This document shows, piece after piece, positions 47,201 through 54,849 of a DNA stretch of 64,000 nucleotides. The translations under genes and the position numbers were made by a program. The first letter of the stretch is position 1; the number at the start of each line of letters is the position of its first letter. Under the pieces are notes generated by a model. The model made no database searches. It was not told the origin of the DNA and saw only the letters and a program-made list of their open reading frames with translations. The stretch comes from an uncultured Flavobacteriaceae bacterium (GTDB lineage Bacteria > Bacteroidota > Bacteroidia > Flavobacteriales > Flavobacteriaceae): the NCBI GenBank assembly GCA_947495135.1, contig CANLXN010000003.1, forward strand, positions 248,001 to 312,000. Direction: 5' to 3'.

Positions 47201-47317
47201 GAGCGAATTGAATCTATTTCTGGCAAAGATGCATTGCGCATAAAAGAGATTATTACAAACAAAGTTGTTGAAGGAACCGAAATTACGTTCAAAATTCCAT
47301 TAGAAACCGATTATTAA
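44291..47317 (+). CDS. Two-component propeller sensor histidine kinase (LytS-type)
   Basis: 1008 residues: a signal peptide, a large N-terminal periplasmic region of propeller blades (repeated LWLGTQGGGL, NIWIATSGGGLY, NLWMGTERG motifs), a Y_Y_Y-like domain (about 650-755), one membrane helix (about 761-782), a coiled coil, and a His_kinase domain with QMNPHFIFNVLN (phospho-His about residue 817) and an ATPase G-box DNGPGI. It lacks an internal receiver. It is paired with the LytTR response regulator 9 bp downstream. Confidence 0.92.
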   Translation: MRIAHFKRKILLLLTLSLAVTVCSQNNELRPYTMEDGLPQSQVYDLVQDTIGYLWLGTQGGGLARFDGESFTTYNDRDGLASNYIYSLKYAKDSLFIGTKRGLSIKVEERFVNYSTPQINNIVQHNGVTFLATNRGLYRFRKNEKPTKVKLNSTLDSGQLNAIVFDGKWWWIASSKGLWKVNALQDQPKTKPYSNSNFTALAFHHQQLYAATFTEGITVIDPTGIKEDQLITGETRINHLRVINEQLWVSTDARGITVYNLSSLQVTKKLTKRNGLSVSHVRRAMMDRQGNIWIATSGGGLYKYFQNEFTHYDRDTGLKGNRIYAVHANAEELWISNSEAGLAQIDSLGIHPIAPIENFSEVKIKTITTDANGNIWAGSDGKGILFRETVRRDTIIAYGDDLADLRMEQISETTNYIINEDIGLPNNWIRKLYIDKDIIWAATYSSGIVKLQYNKNSNRITILKTFAFEDGLDDVLIRDMKPDKDGKIWYSTQTGHLGYIDEGQVIHLGEILDQKTPINTILFHNSTIFLGTAGNGIWHAPMNDFKEFKKLIGAKRLTSNNSYQLIFDTEENLWMGTERGVDKIVLNQDQEIVDVFHFGRNDGFLGIETCLNAVDRDSEGNLWFGAIYGLTKYDVKRTTEASVIKPHLHFEKIEVGYKSIDEIPSNNSYAQNRGLRLTSDQTQISFVYRTIDLDHPKEVEYRYKLNETDWSPWSNSNQQNLVGLAYGPHLFTAQSRDYRWIESEPISFQFFIESPLHEKAWFQWLIIGLGLGIILLITWYYIKKYKRKNREERARLEVQNHLLSLEQKALRLQMNPHFIFNVLNGIKAMGSSNPEKMNHTINSFATMLREILYNSRKEHISLAQEMKTLKNYIEVEQLMAPTSFEYLLDVKSDIDAEEILIPPMLIQPFVENAIRHGILKGPREGKLNIQFSTDEDFLYCSITDNGPGIFESQKAKTATDHQSMALTVTRERIESISGKDALRIKEIITNKVVEGTEITFKIPLETDY

Positions 47318-47326
47318 ACCGAATAT

Positions 47327-48076
47327 ATGCTTACAGCAATCATTATAGAAGACATGGCAGATGCCTTACAATTATTGAAGGGGGATCTTCAAAACAACCA
47401 TTCTGAAATTGAAGTTATTGGAACTGCTCAAAGTGTGGTGGAGGCAGCAAAAGTTCTGCGTAAAACAGAACCAGATATTCTATTTTTAGATATTATGTTG
47501 GGCGATGGTACTGGTTTCGATATTTTAGAAATTTTCCCCGACCTGTCTAGCAAAATTATTTTTGTAACGGCCAGTGATGAGTATGCCATTCGAGCTTTCA
47601 AATTTGCCGCTATAGATTATGTGTTAAAACCTTATTCGAGTGAAGACCTTGCAAAGGCAATTGAGAGAGCAAAAGCGCAAATCCAGCCCAATAAAGAGCG
47701 TCTGCATATTTTAAAAAACACCCTTGCGGCTCCTGAAGCCAAACCAGATAAAATATCGCTACACACCTTAGACAAGATTATCATTGTAAGCCTTGATGAT
47801 ATTGTTCGTTGTGAAGCGGATAATAACAACACGGCGTTTTATCTTCAGGATGGTAGAAAAATCTTTGTAACCAAAACGCTTAAATATTTTGCTGATATGC
47901 TCAATTCGTATTCATTCTTACGTGTACATCAGAGTCATTTAGTGAATTTACAGTGTATTAGCGCCTTCATTAAAACCGATGGCGGTTACTTACAACTTAA
48001 AAACAAGGAAACAGTTCCTGTTTCAGTAAGAAAGAAATCCGAAGTAATTGAGATATTGGACCGGCTTCACGGTTAA
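47327..48076 (+). CDS. LytTR family response regulator
   Basis: 249 residues: a receiver domain with acidic E8, D9, phospho-Asp55 (LFLDIMLGDG) and Lys in LKPY, followed by a LytTR DNA-binding domain (about 145-245, VRCEADNNNTAFYL and VHQSHLVNL). It is the partner of the preceding kinase. LytTR proteins bind direct repeats with about 21-22 bp periodicity, which is what the promoters at 40.2 and 42.5 kb show. Confidence 0.93.
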   Translation: MLTAIIIEDMADALQLLKGDLQNNHSEIEVIGTAQSVVEAAKVLRKTEPDILFLDIMLGDGTGFDILEIFPDLSSKIIFVTASDEYAIRAFKFAAIDYVLKPYSSEDLAKAIERAKAQIQPNKERLHILKNTLAAPEAKPDKISLHTLDKIIIVSLDDIVRCEADNNNTAFYLQDGRKIFVTKTLKYFADMLNSYSFLRVHQSHLVNLQCISAFIKTDGGYLQLKNKETVPVSVRKKSEVIEILDRLHG

Positions 48077-48263
48077 ATTAACTTCTTCATACATTTCATA
48101 TTTAGCACCCAATACTCTTTTTGGGTCAAACTGAATAATGCCGGTGAAGATTTAGGGCAATTTAGCTCACATTATTCCCTGTTATTAGCCCAAAACATGG
48201 TTTTTGGGAAAAATCGATAAGTGTTCGGGAAAAACCTTCCTGTTACGGCCTTCCAATAGGTCG

Positions 48264-48271
48264 CATCTTTG
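48264..48271 (+). promoter_or_regulatory. Possible -7 box before the 50-residue ORF
   Basis: CATCTTTG, one base off TAnnTTTG, 25 nt before the ATG at 48297. No clear -33 element. Confidence 0.25.
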
Positions 48272-48296
48272 TATGGTAATTAAAAAACATACGAAT

Positions 48297-48449
48297 ATGA
48301 AAACTAGAGACAAATCCATTTTCAACCTAATTGAAATATTTAGACAAGGCAAAAAGGTACTACAAACTATTAGTCCAAAAACACATTGCGCAACCAAAAG
48401 TCTTCATGATTACTACTGCGATGCCGAAAAGCCATACGCACCTAATTAG
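48297..48449 (+). CDS. Possible small protein, 50 residues
   Basis: Unrecognised 50-codon frame from ATG at 48297, basic at the N-terminus (MKTRDKSIFNLIEIF) and with two Cys near the end. It is preceded by a near-match -7 box and lies alone in a 459-bp gap between the LytTR regulator and the cupredoxin gene. Small basic proteins of this kind occur in flavobacteria, but coding here is only suggested. Confidence 0.35.
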   Translation: MKTRDKSIFNLIEIFRQGKKVLQTISPKTHCATKSLHDYYCDAEKPYAPN

Positions 48450-48535
48450 TTCATTCGAAAGAAATCATTCAAAATTATAAATTCAAAATCACTTTATTAA
48501 TATCGCCGAATAGCTTCGGTTTAAAACACAAAACC

Positions 48536-48925
48536 ATGAAAAAATTAATTGCATTAACTGTATTAGCTATCACACTTACATTCTCTGTTCAAGCACAGGA
48601 TACCATGATGAAAGACTCTAAAGCAACAACAGTTGCTCTAGAGCAAGTAAAAGGAGAGTTCATTCAAAAAGAATTGACCTTAGAGGAAGGTGCCTATGTC
48701 TTTAACATTACCAATAAAAATGCTGGCACCGACGTAGGGTTTGTACTTATTAAGCAAGGAGCAGACGCTTCCAATCCTGAAAACCATATTAAGGAAGCCT
48801 ATGTAAGCAAGGTAGTTGCAGAAGGTAAAACCGAAAGTTCACAGACAGTCAACTTGGACAAAGGAGTTTACAGCTATTTCTGTCCTTTAAATAAAACACC
48901 GCAATATACCTTAACAGTGAAATAG
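48536..48925 (+). CDS. Exported cupredoxin-domain protein
   Basis: 129 residues with a signal peptide (VQAQ) and a small beta-sandwich resembling cupredoxins, ending with GVYSYFCPLNKTPQYTLTV, the usual place of the copper Cys loop. The His ligands usual in blue copper proteins are mostly absent, so copper binding is uncertain. It has its own strong terminator. Confidence 0.7.
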   Translation: MKKLIALTVLAITLTFSVQAQDTMMKDSKATTVALEQVKGEFIQKELTLEEGAYVFNITNKNAGTDVGFVLIKQGADASNPENHIKEAYVSKVVAEGKTESSQTVNLDKGVYSYFCPLNKTPQYTLTVK

Positions 48926-48951
48926 ATTACAGTTTATTAGTTTTCTTACAG

Positions 48952-48984
48952 AAAAGCTTTCCTAAGGGGAAGCTTTTTGTTTTT
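48952..48984 (+). terminator. Intrinsic terminator after the cupredoxin gene
   Basis: Stem AAAAGCTTTCC/GGGAAGCTTTT (11 bp with one G-T pair), 4-nt loop, then a run of T. Confidence 0.8.
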
Positions 48985-49070
48985 ATGCGTGTTGGCTTCA
49001 GCAAGTAGATTCAATAACTCTTAAGAAGTCTTTCAAAGGTTTCTATAATTGGTCTCAAAGTGGATAAGAT

Positions 49071-51170
49071 TTATTCTCCCAAGTACAATCCGTATCGAAT
49101 TTTCCAATAAGGTATTTGTCCTTCAAAATGTTCGAAATAGGCCTTCAATCCCTCGGGAGTGTCCAATTCATTTTTTGCATTTTGAATTTTGTCTATTTCT
49201 TCCGAAGTAATGAACTGATGAAAATCGATATCAACTCCTTCCTCTTGTATTTTTAAGAAGTGGCTATAAACTGTGTTTTCTGTTATTCCTCTCTTCTCTG
49301 CGATTTCAGTAATTGATAAGCCTTCTTCTGAAAACAACTGATAGCTGCGTTGGTGTGTTAGTACTTTCGACGATTTAGCATCGGTATGTTTAGCAATTAT
49401 TTTTAAGAAAGGGGTGGCGTATTTTTCTAACTTCGCTTGCCCTACTCCGCTGATGGATGAAAATTCTTCCTCATTTTTAGGGAGAACTCTTTCCATTTCC
49501 TTTAAGCTTACATCACTAAATACTACATATGCCGGAACACCTAAATCCTCTGCTATCTTTGAACGTAGACTTCTCAATTTCTCGAAAAGATCGCTGCCTT
49601 TGCGAGTTTTTCTTGCGGCCTTCACCTCTTTTAATTGTTCCTGAACTAGATTTGCTAACTGTAGTTTTTCTCCTTTAAAGAGAATTTTTTTAGCTAACGG
49701 AGTTAACAATAACCGTCCATATTCATGAAATCGGATTTCTAAAACCCCCTGATTTAGCAGCTGAATAATATACTGCTGCAGATCTCTCCATGAAATGTCT
49801 TTGGCAGCACCATAGGTCTTAATTTTCTGATAGCCCTTGTCTAGAACTTGTGCATTCTGAGCACCTCTCAAGACATCGATTACCATTCCTATTGCCTCTT
49901 TTTCTCTCAATCTACTTACGGCAGAACATATCTTTTGCGCCAATAGAGTTCCGTCAAAATATTGTGGTGGAGATTTACAAATATCACAGTTACCGCAGTC
50001 TTCCGTCTTATGCTCTCCAAAGTAATTAAGCAATGCTTTTCTTCTACAACTGAGCGCTTCTGCAAATTGCTGCATTCGCTCTAATTTAGCTTGTTGAAAT
50101 TCGGCTGTAGGAGTTCCTTCCATGAATTTTCGCAACTGAACTACATCTGCAAAACTGTAAAACAAAAGTGCATGAGCAGATAAGCCATCTCGTCCGCTAC
50201 GTCCAATTTCTTGATAGTAGCCTTCAATATTTTTGGGCATATTATAGTGAATTACCCATCGAACATTGCTCTTATCGATCCCCATACCAAAAGCAATAGT
50301 AGCAGCAATGATAGGAGTGCGATCGTTAATAAAATCTTCTTGAATCTTACTTCGCTCTTCAGCAGACATTCCAGCATGGTAAGCAGCTGCATTATAGCCT
50401 TCTGTTTTTAGCTTAGCGGCTAGTTTTTCGGTTCCTTTTCGGCTCAAACAATAGATAATTCCGCTCTCATCACTTCTAGTCTTAAGAAAATCTAGAATTT
50501 GCTTGTTGCGATTTTGCCCTGGACGAACATCTAAGTAGAGGTTTGCCCTATCGAAAGAGGTAATAAATTTTTGTGCGGATGAAATCTTTAACTGATTAAG
50601 AATATCCTCTTGAGTTGCCCTATCTGCAGTAGCCGTAAGTGCAATAATTGGTGTTGACGGAAATTCGGTAACGAGCCTGCTAAGTTGGGTGTAGGCTGGT
50701 CTAAAATCGTGCCCCCATGAAGAAATACAATGCGCTTCATCTACGGCGATGAGATTGATATCTATTTTAGATAAATAGCCACTCAAATTCCATAAACTCT
50801 CTGGTGCTACGTATAGTAACTTGAGTCGGTTTTCAAGCAGGTCTAAAAGGATCTGACTTTGTTCTTCTTGCGGCTGACTGCTATTAAAAAAAGCAGCCGC
50901 AATTCCATTAGATTCAAGAGCATCCACTTGGTCTTTCATTAAAGCAATTAATGGAGAAATAACAACAGTCGTTCCTTCCATCGCCAGTGCCGGCAATTGA
51001 AAACACAAAGACTTACCCCCACCTGTTGGCATAATAGTTAGTGTGTGATTCCCTTTCATCACATTCTCGATAATTTCTTGCTGGTTTGGTCTAAAGCTAT
51101 CATACCCAAAGTATTTTTTGAGCAGCCCAAATATATCGCGGGAAGTATCTGTTGTGTTTGTTGTATTCAT
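49071..51170 (-). CDS. recQ: ATP-dependent DNA helicase RecQ
   Basis: 699-residue 3'-5' DNA helicase. Walker A is PTGGGKS (K53), the DEAH box is AVDEAHCISSWGHDF, and zinc-binding Cys residues lie in CRRKALLNYF and CGNCDIC. A winged helix, an HRDC-like domain (about 525-590) and a C-terminal helix-turn-helix extension (SITEIAEKRGITENTV) follow. The ATG at 51170 is preferred over a start 17 codons upstream. Confidence 0.95.
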   Translation of the reverse strand: MNTTNTTDTSRDIFGLLKKYFGYDSFRPNQQEIIENVMKGNHTLTIMPTGGGKSLCFQLPALAMEGTTVVISPLIALMKDQVDALESNGIAAAFFNSSQPQEEQSQILLDLLENRLKLLYVAPESLWNLSGYLSKIDINLIAVDEAHCISSWGHDFRPAYTQLSRLVTEFPSTPIIALTATADRATQEDILNQLKISSAQKFITSFDRANLYLDVRPGQNRNKQILDFLKTRSDESGIIYCLSRKGTEKLAAKLKTEGYNAAAYHAGMSAEERSKIQEDFINDRTPIIAATIAFGMGIDKSNVRWVIHYNMPKNIEGYYQEIGRSGRDGLSAHALLFYSFADVVQLRKFMEGTPTAEFQQAKLERMQQFAEALSCRRKALLNYFGEHKTEDCGNCDICKSPPQYFDGTLLAQKICSAVSRLREKEAIGMVIDVLRGAQNAQVLDKGYQKIKTYGAAKDISWRDLQQYIIQLLNQGVLEIRFHEYGRLLLTPLAKKILFKGEKLQLANLVQEQLKEVKAARKTRKGSDLFEKLRSLRSKIAEDLGVPAYVVFSDVSLKEMERVLPKNEEEFSSISGVGQAKLEKYATPFLKIIAKHTDAKSSKVLTHQRSYQLFSEEGLSITEIAEKRGITENTVYSHFLKIQEEGVDIDFHQFITSEEIDKIQNAKNELDTPEGLKAYFEHFEGQIPYWKIRYGLYLGE

Positions 51171-51340
51171 TGCGGTAAAGTTAGTTATTCTGATCTTGAC
51201 GAATTGGCGGTTTGGATACAATTTTCTGACTACCTCGCTTGTCGAAAATCACCTACAACCTTAGACCCTCTTAATACATAAAAGAGCTTAAGGTTGCTAG
51301 GTGATGCGGTCTTACTGCATCGTATCGAAACGGGCGAATA

Positions 51341-51679
51341 CTATGCCTTTCCGCCAAGAAGAAGTAATTCGTTACAAAACACCTCCGTTATGTATCGTTT
51401 GGTTCCGTCTTTATCGTCGTATGAGCGATTGGTGAGTTTTCCTTCAACTGCAATTTCTTGTCCTTTTACTACATAGTTCTCCACTACATTTACAAGCCCC
51501 CCTTTTACCACGACGTTGTGCCAGTAAGCTCGCTCTACTTTATTACCATCTTTATCTTTATAGCTGTCATCTGTAGCCATGGAGAATTTTGCCATTTTGT
51601 TTCCATCTTCGAAAGTGATGATTTCTGGTTCTTGTCCTAATCTTCCAATCAACTGTACTTTGTTTCTAAGTGCGTTCAT
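51341..51679 (-). CDS. ssb: Single-stranded DNA-binding protein, short form
   Basis: 112 residues with the SSB OB-fold opening MNALRNKVQLIGRLGQEPE and the AYWHNVVVKGGL core. It stops soon after the OB-fold, at LLLLGGKA, and lacks the Gly-rich linker and acidic C-terminal tip that recruit partner proteins. It is therefore probably a secondary SSB. A CATCTTTG box at 51753-51746 lies within a possible TTG extension and supports the start at 51679. It is 171 bp from recQ on the same strand. Confidence 0.88.
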   Translation of the reverse strand: MNALRNKVQLIGRLGQEPEIITFEDGNKMAKFSMATDDSYKDKDGNKVERAYWHNVVVKGGLVNVVENYVVKGQEIAVEGKLTNRSYDDKDGTKRYITEVFCNELLLLGGKA

Positions 51680-51745
51680 AATTTCTTGTTTTAATGTTAA
51701 ACAGTTAAGAATTTTATTAAATCGAACCACCATGATTCGACAGTG

Positions 51746-51753
51746 CAAAGATG
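51746..51753 (-). promoter_or_regulatory. -7-like box of ssb
   Basis: CATCTTTG on the minus strand, one base off TAnnTTTG, 66 nt before the ATG at 51679. Confidence 0.35.
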
Positions 51754-51933
51754 AAACAGCTTCCAAATTTTAGTTGGTAGTTACGCACTTACTGTCGTTT
51801 ATAATTGCTTGGAAACGTTTGTACACGGTTAAATTGCCCTTACATAGGCACTTACAATTACACATAAAATCCAAAGAATATTCGTAGTTTCAGCACGTTT
51901 TAAACCTAAGCCTTTCAAATCAATAACCTTTAT

Positions 51934-52320
51934 ATGGGATATACCGAATTAATGTACCTTCATTTAGCAACTGTGGTTCCCAGTTTTTTTATTGGAACCG
52001 TCCTTCTCATTATTAAAAAAGGAACAAAAATTCACAAAGGTTTTGGAAGGATTTATATGGTTCTAATGTTGTTTACGGCATTGGTGACTCTCTTTATGCC
52101 TGCTGAAGTTGGGCCTACGCTCTTAAATCATTTTGGATGGATTCACGCATTTAGCTTTCTAACTATTTGGACCGTTCCAACTGCATATCTAGCAATCAAA
52201 AAAGGAAACATTATTGCACATAAACGGAAAATGATTCTCTTGTACTTTGGAGCTATCATTATCGCTGGCGGATTCACATTTATGCCGGGCAGATATTTGC
52301 ATGAGGTGTTTTTCGGATAA
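51934..52320 (+). CDS. DUF2306 family membrane protein
   Basis: 128-residue protein with four hydrophobic helices and the family's conserved His residues (MYLHLATV, KIHKGFGRIYM, FGWIHAFSFL, AHKRKM). The His spacing may suit a cofactor or metal, but the function is unknown. It could start six codons later at the second Met. Confidence 0.75.
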   Translation: MGYTELMYLHLATVVPSFFIGTVLLIIKKGTKIHKGFGRIYMVLMLFTALVTLFMPAEVGPTLLNHFGWIHAFSFLTIWTVPTAYLAIKKGNIIAHKRKMILLYFGAIIIAGGFTFMPGRYLHEVFFG

Positions 52321-52440
52321 CCCGCGTTAGGGATGGCAGCGGCATCCTTTTTACGTTCACTGAGCGGAGTCGAAGTGGGCGTAAAAAGATAGAGCGAACA
52401 GCCCGACCTTCCGCCTCAAGCGGCAGGAAACGCCCAAATA
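52321..52440. repeat. Structured flavobacterial intergenic repeat element
   Basis: About 115 bp between convergent genes with nested stems: outer GCGTT/AACGC (52324-52328, 52429-52433), a 9-bp CTTTTTACG/CGTAAAAAG stem (52347-52355, 52380-52388), an inner CACT...AGTG hairpin containing GAGCGGAGTCGAAG, and CCGC/GCGG near 52411-52424. The GGGATGGCAGCGGC, ATAGAGCG-ACAGCCCGACC and AACGCCC blocks match an element I recognise as common in flavobacterial genomes. It may be a repeat or a bidirectional terminator-like RNA. Confidence 0.6.
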
Positions 52441-52454
52441 AGATGGAGCACTAT

Positions 52455-53663
52455 CTACTCCAACATGATCTCGGGGTACAAGAAATTGTTATAAGGAAAA
52501 CGGGTTACATGGATGTTCCTCACTTTCTCATAAACTACTTTTCGAAACTCTTCCAAATTTTCTTTGTTTAAAGCTGAAATGAATATGGCATCTGTATTTT
52601 CGGTACTCATCCAAGTTTGTTTCCATTCTTCTAAAGTATAATGAGCTTTGGTCTTTTCTGTTACGAGATCGTCTTCTTCAATCACCTCTGGTTGGTAGGC
52701 ATCAATTTTATTAAAAACCATAAACATAGGCTTCTCTCTTCCATCAATTTCATCCAAAATAGTATTTACGGAAGCGATGTGATCTTCAAAAGACGGATGC
52801 GAAATATCGACTACATGCAAAAGTAGATCTGCCTCCCGCACCTCGTCCAAGGTGCTTTTGAAACTTTCCACCAATTGAGTAGGAAGTTTTCTAATGAATC
52901 CTACCGTGTCGCTTAACAGAAATGGTAAATTACCAATCACCACTTTTCGCACCGTAGTATCGAGCGTGGCGAAGAGTTTGTTTTCCGCAAAGACTTCACT
53001 TTTACTAATCACGTTCATTAGAGTGGACTTCCCAACGTTTGTATACCCCACCAACGCAACTCTTACCAGCGCTCCACGGTTACCGCGTTGGACCGCCATC
53101 TGTTTGTCAATGGTGATCATTTTCTTTTTTAGTAACGATATTCGATCCCGAACTATACGTCTATCTGTTTCTATTTCGGTTTCCCCAGGTCCCCGCATTC
53201 CAATTCCTCCACGTTGTCGTTCGAGGTGAGTCCACATACCTGTTAGTCTTGGAAGCAAATATTGGTACTGCGCCAATTCTACCTGCGTCCGAGCATAGCT
53301 AGTTTGAGCGCGCTGTGCAAAAATGTCTAAAATTAAATAGGTCCTGTCTATAATCTTACACTCGAGAATTTTCTCTATGTTACGCTGTTGTCCCGGAGTC
53401 AACTCGTCATCAAAAATTACTGTACCTACGTCATTGGCCTGCACATAGGCACGCACTTCCTCCATTTTTCCTGTTCCAATAAAAGTTTTCGGATTGGGCA
53501 TGTCCATTTTTTGGGTAAAGCGCTTTAAAACTTCCCCTCCCGCAGTGTAAGCCAAAAACTCAAGCTCGTCTAAGTATTCGGTCGATTTTTCTTCATTCTG
53601 TACCTTGGTAATCAAACCAATGAGTACTGCCTTTTCGTATTCGTTATCTGTTTTCTCTAACAT
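52455..53663 (-). CDS. hflX: GTPase HflX
   Basis: 402-residue ribosome-associated GTPase. The N-terminal HflX domain contains the GIGMRGPGETEIE loop (153-165). The G domain starts with P-loop GYTNVGKS (206-213), then DTVGFI and NKID. HflX splits stalled ribosomes under stress. A TACCTTTG -7 box at 53687-53680 lies 17 bp upstream, divergent from the EEP gene promoter. Confidence 0.95.
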   Translation of the reverse strand: MLEKTDNEYEKAVLIGLITKVQNEEKSTEYLDELEFLAYTAGGEVLKRFTQKMDMPNPKTFIGTGKMEEVRAYVQANDVGTVIFDDELTPGQQRNIEKILECKIIDRTYLILDIFAQRAQTSYARTQVELAQYQYLLPRLTGMWTHLERQRGGIGMRGPGETEIETDRRIVRDRISLLKKKMITIDKQMAVQRGNRGALVRVALVGYTNVGKSTLMNVISKSEVFAENKLFATLDTTVRKVVIGNLPFLLSDTVGFIRKLPTQLVESFKSTLDEVREADLLLHVVDISHPSFEDHIASVNTILDEIDGREKPMFMVFNKIDAYQPEVIEEDDLVTEKTKAHYTLEEWKQTWMSTENTDAIFISALNKENLEEFRKVVYEKVRNIHVTRFPYNNFLYPEIMLE

Positions 53664-53679
53664 ACTTTCTATTGAGTTA

Positions 53680-53687
53680 CAAAGGTA
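53680..53687 (-). promoter_or_regulatory. -7 box of hflX
   Basis: TACCTTTG on the minus strand, 16 nt before the ATG at 53663. Confidence 0.55.
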
Positions 53688-53704
53688 CGAAAGAGTTTCG
53701 AGCC

Positions 53705-53712
53705 TATTTTTG
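53705..53712 (+). promoter_or_regulatory. -7 box of the EEP-family gene
   Basis: TATTTTTG on the plus strand, 26 nt before the ATG at 53739. Together with the hflX box it makes a compact divergent promoter. Confidence 0.5.
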
Positions 53713-53738
53713 TACTTTTAGATCAAATTAGGACTCAT

Positions 53739-54716
53739 ATGTCAAACGCCTCAGTGCTTAATAATTCAGAAAAAAATAAAAAGAGTCAATACTCCATAGC
53801 CTTCTATAATATGGAAAACCTATTTGACACCGTAGATGATCCAGATAAATTGGATAACGACTTCCTGCCAAATGCAGACAGAAGATGGAACGAAAAGCGT
53901 TTTAAAAATAAGGTCAAAAAATTAGGGAAGGTTGTAAATAACATTGGCTATCAGGATATTCATCATTCTCCAGTGATTATTGGTCTCGCGGAAGTGGAAA
54001 ATCTAGAGGTACTCAAGGCGCTCACCGCGACAAAATTCCTAAAAGACAAAGGATACGATATTGTACATTACGAATCTCCAGATGAAAGAGGAATCGACAA
54101 CGCCTTGTTGTACCGAAAAGATTATTTTACGGTTATCAGTTCTAAGGCTCATACACTCTACTTAACCGATGACAAAGGAGAGAGAGATTACACTCGAGAC
54201 ATTTTGTATGTTCATGGAACATTAGAAAAGGAAGAAATCCATATACTAGTTAACCATTGGCCCTCGAGACGACGTGGAGCCGAAGAAACTGCTTTTAGGC
54301 GCATGGCCGCGGCTAAAAGGAACCAAGAAATTGTGGACGAGATTTTGGAGAAAGACCCAGAAGCAAGAGTGATTATAATGGGAGATTTCAATGACGATCC
54401 CCACAGCGAAAGCATCAAAGAGCTCACTTCTAAAGGCTTGTATAATCCTATGGAATTACTGCTTACTAAATATGCAGGCACCCTCAACTTTAGAGGAGAA
54501 TGGAATTTGTTTGATCAAATTTTGATTTCCTATAATTTCCTACAACAACACGGTAATTCTTTCCGTTTTCTAGAAGCAAAAATTCATAATCCCTTAGAAG
54601 TACAGGAATACAAGGGCAGATCCAAAGGACACCCCTTCCGCACCTATAAAGGTAGAAAGTACTTAGGCGGTTTTAGTGATCACTTTCCAGTCTACAGTAT
54701 TTTCACAATCGAATAG
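53739..54716 (+). CDS. Endonuclease/exonuclease/phosphatase family protein
   Basis: 325 residues of the EEP (DNase I-like) fold. Motifs in order are FYNMENLFD (metal-site Asn/Glu), GLAEVEN, VNHWPSRRRG, MGDFNDDPHSE and FSDHFPVYS. There is no signal peptide, so it is probably intracellular. The substrate may be nucleic acid or a phosphoester; this cannot be settled from the motifs. Confidence 0.88.
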   Translation: MSNASVLNNSEKNKKSQYSIAFYNMENLFDTVDDPDKLDNDFLPNADRRWNEKRFKNKVKKLGKVVNNIGYQDIHHSPVIIGLAEVENLEVLKALTATKFLKDKGYDIVHYESPDERGIDNALLYRKDYFTVISSKAHTLYLTDDKGERDYTRDILYVHGTLEKEEIHILVNHWPSRRRGAEETAFRRMAAAKRNQEIVDEILEKDPEARVIIMGDFNDDPHSESIKELTSKGLYNPMELLLTKYAGTLNFRGEWNLFDQILISYNFLQQHGNSFRFLEAKIHNPLEVQEYKGRSKGHPFRTYKGRKYLGGFSDHFPVYSIFTIE

Positions 54717-54849
54717 GAAACTGTTAAACTATGAAATTGTTAAATCCATTAATCGGTTTTTTCTCACTTTTTGACTAAAAATTCTCACATTTAATTTTCT
54801 ATCTGCAAAATTCCATACTTTAGTAAAAACTAAACCAACCTCCATCAAA

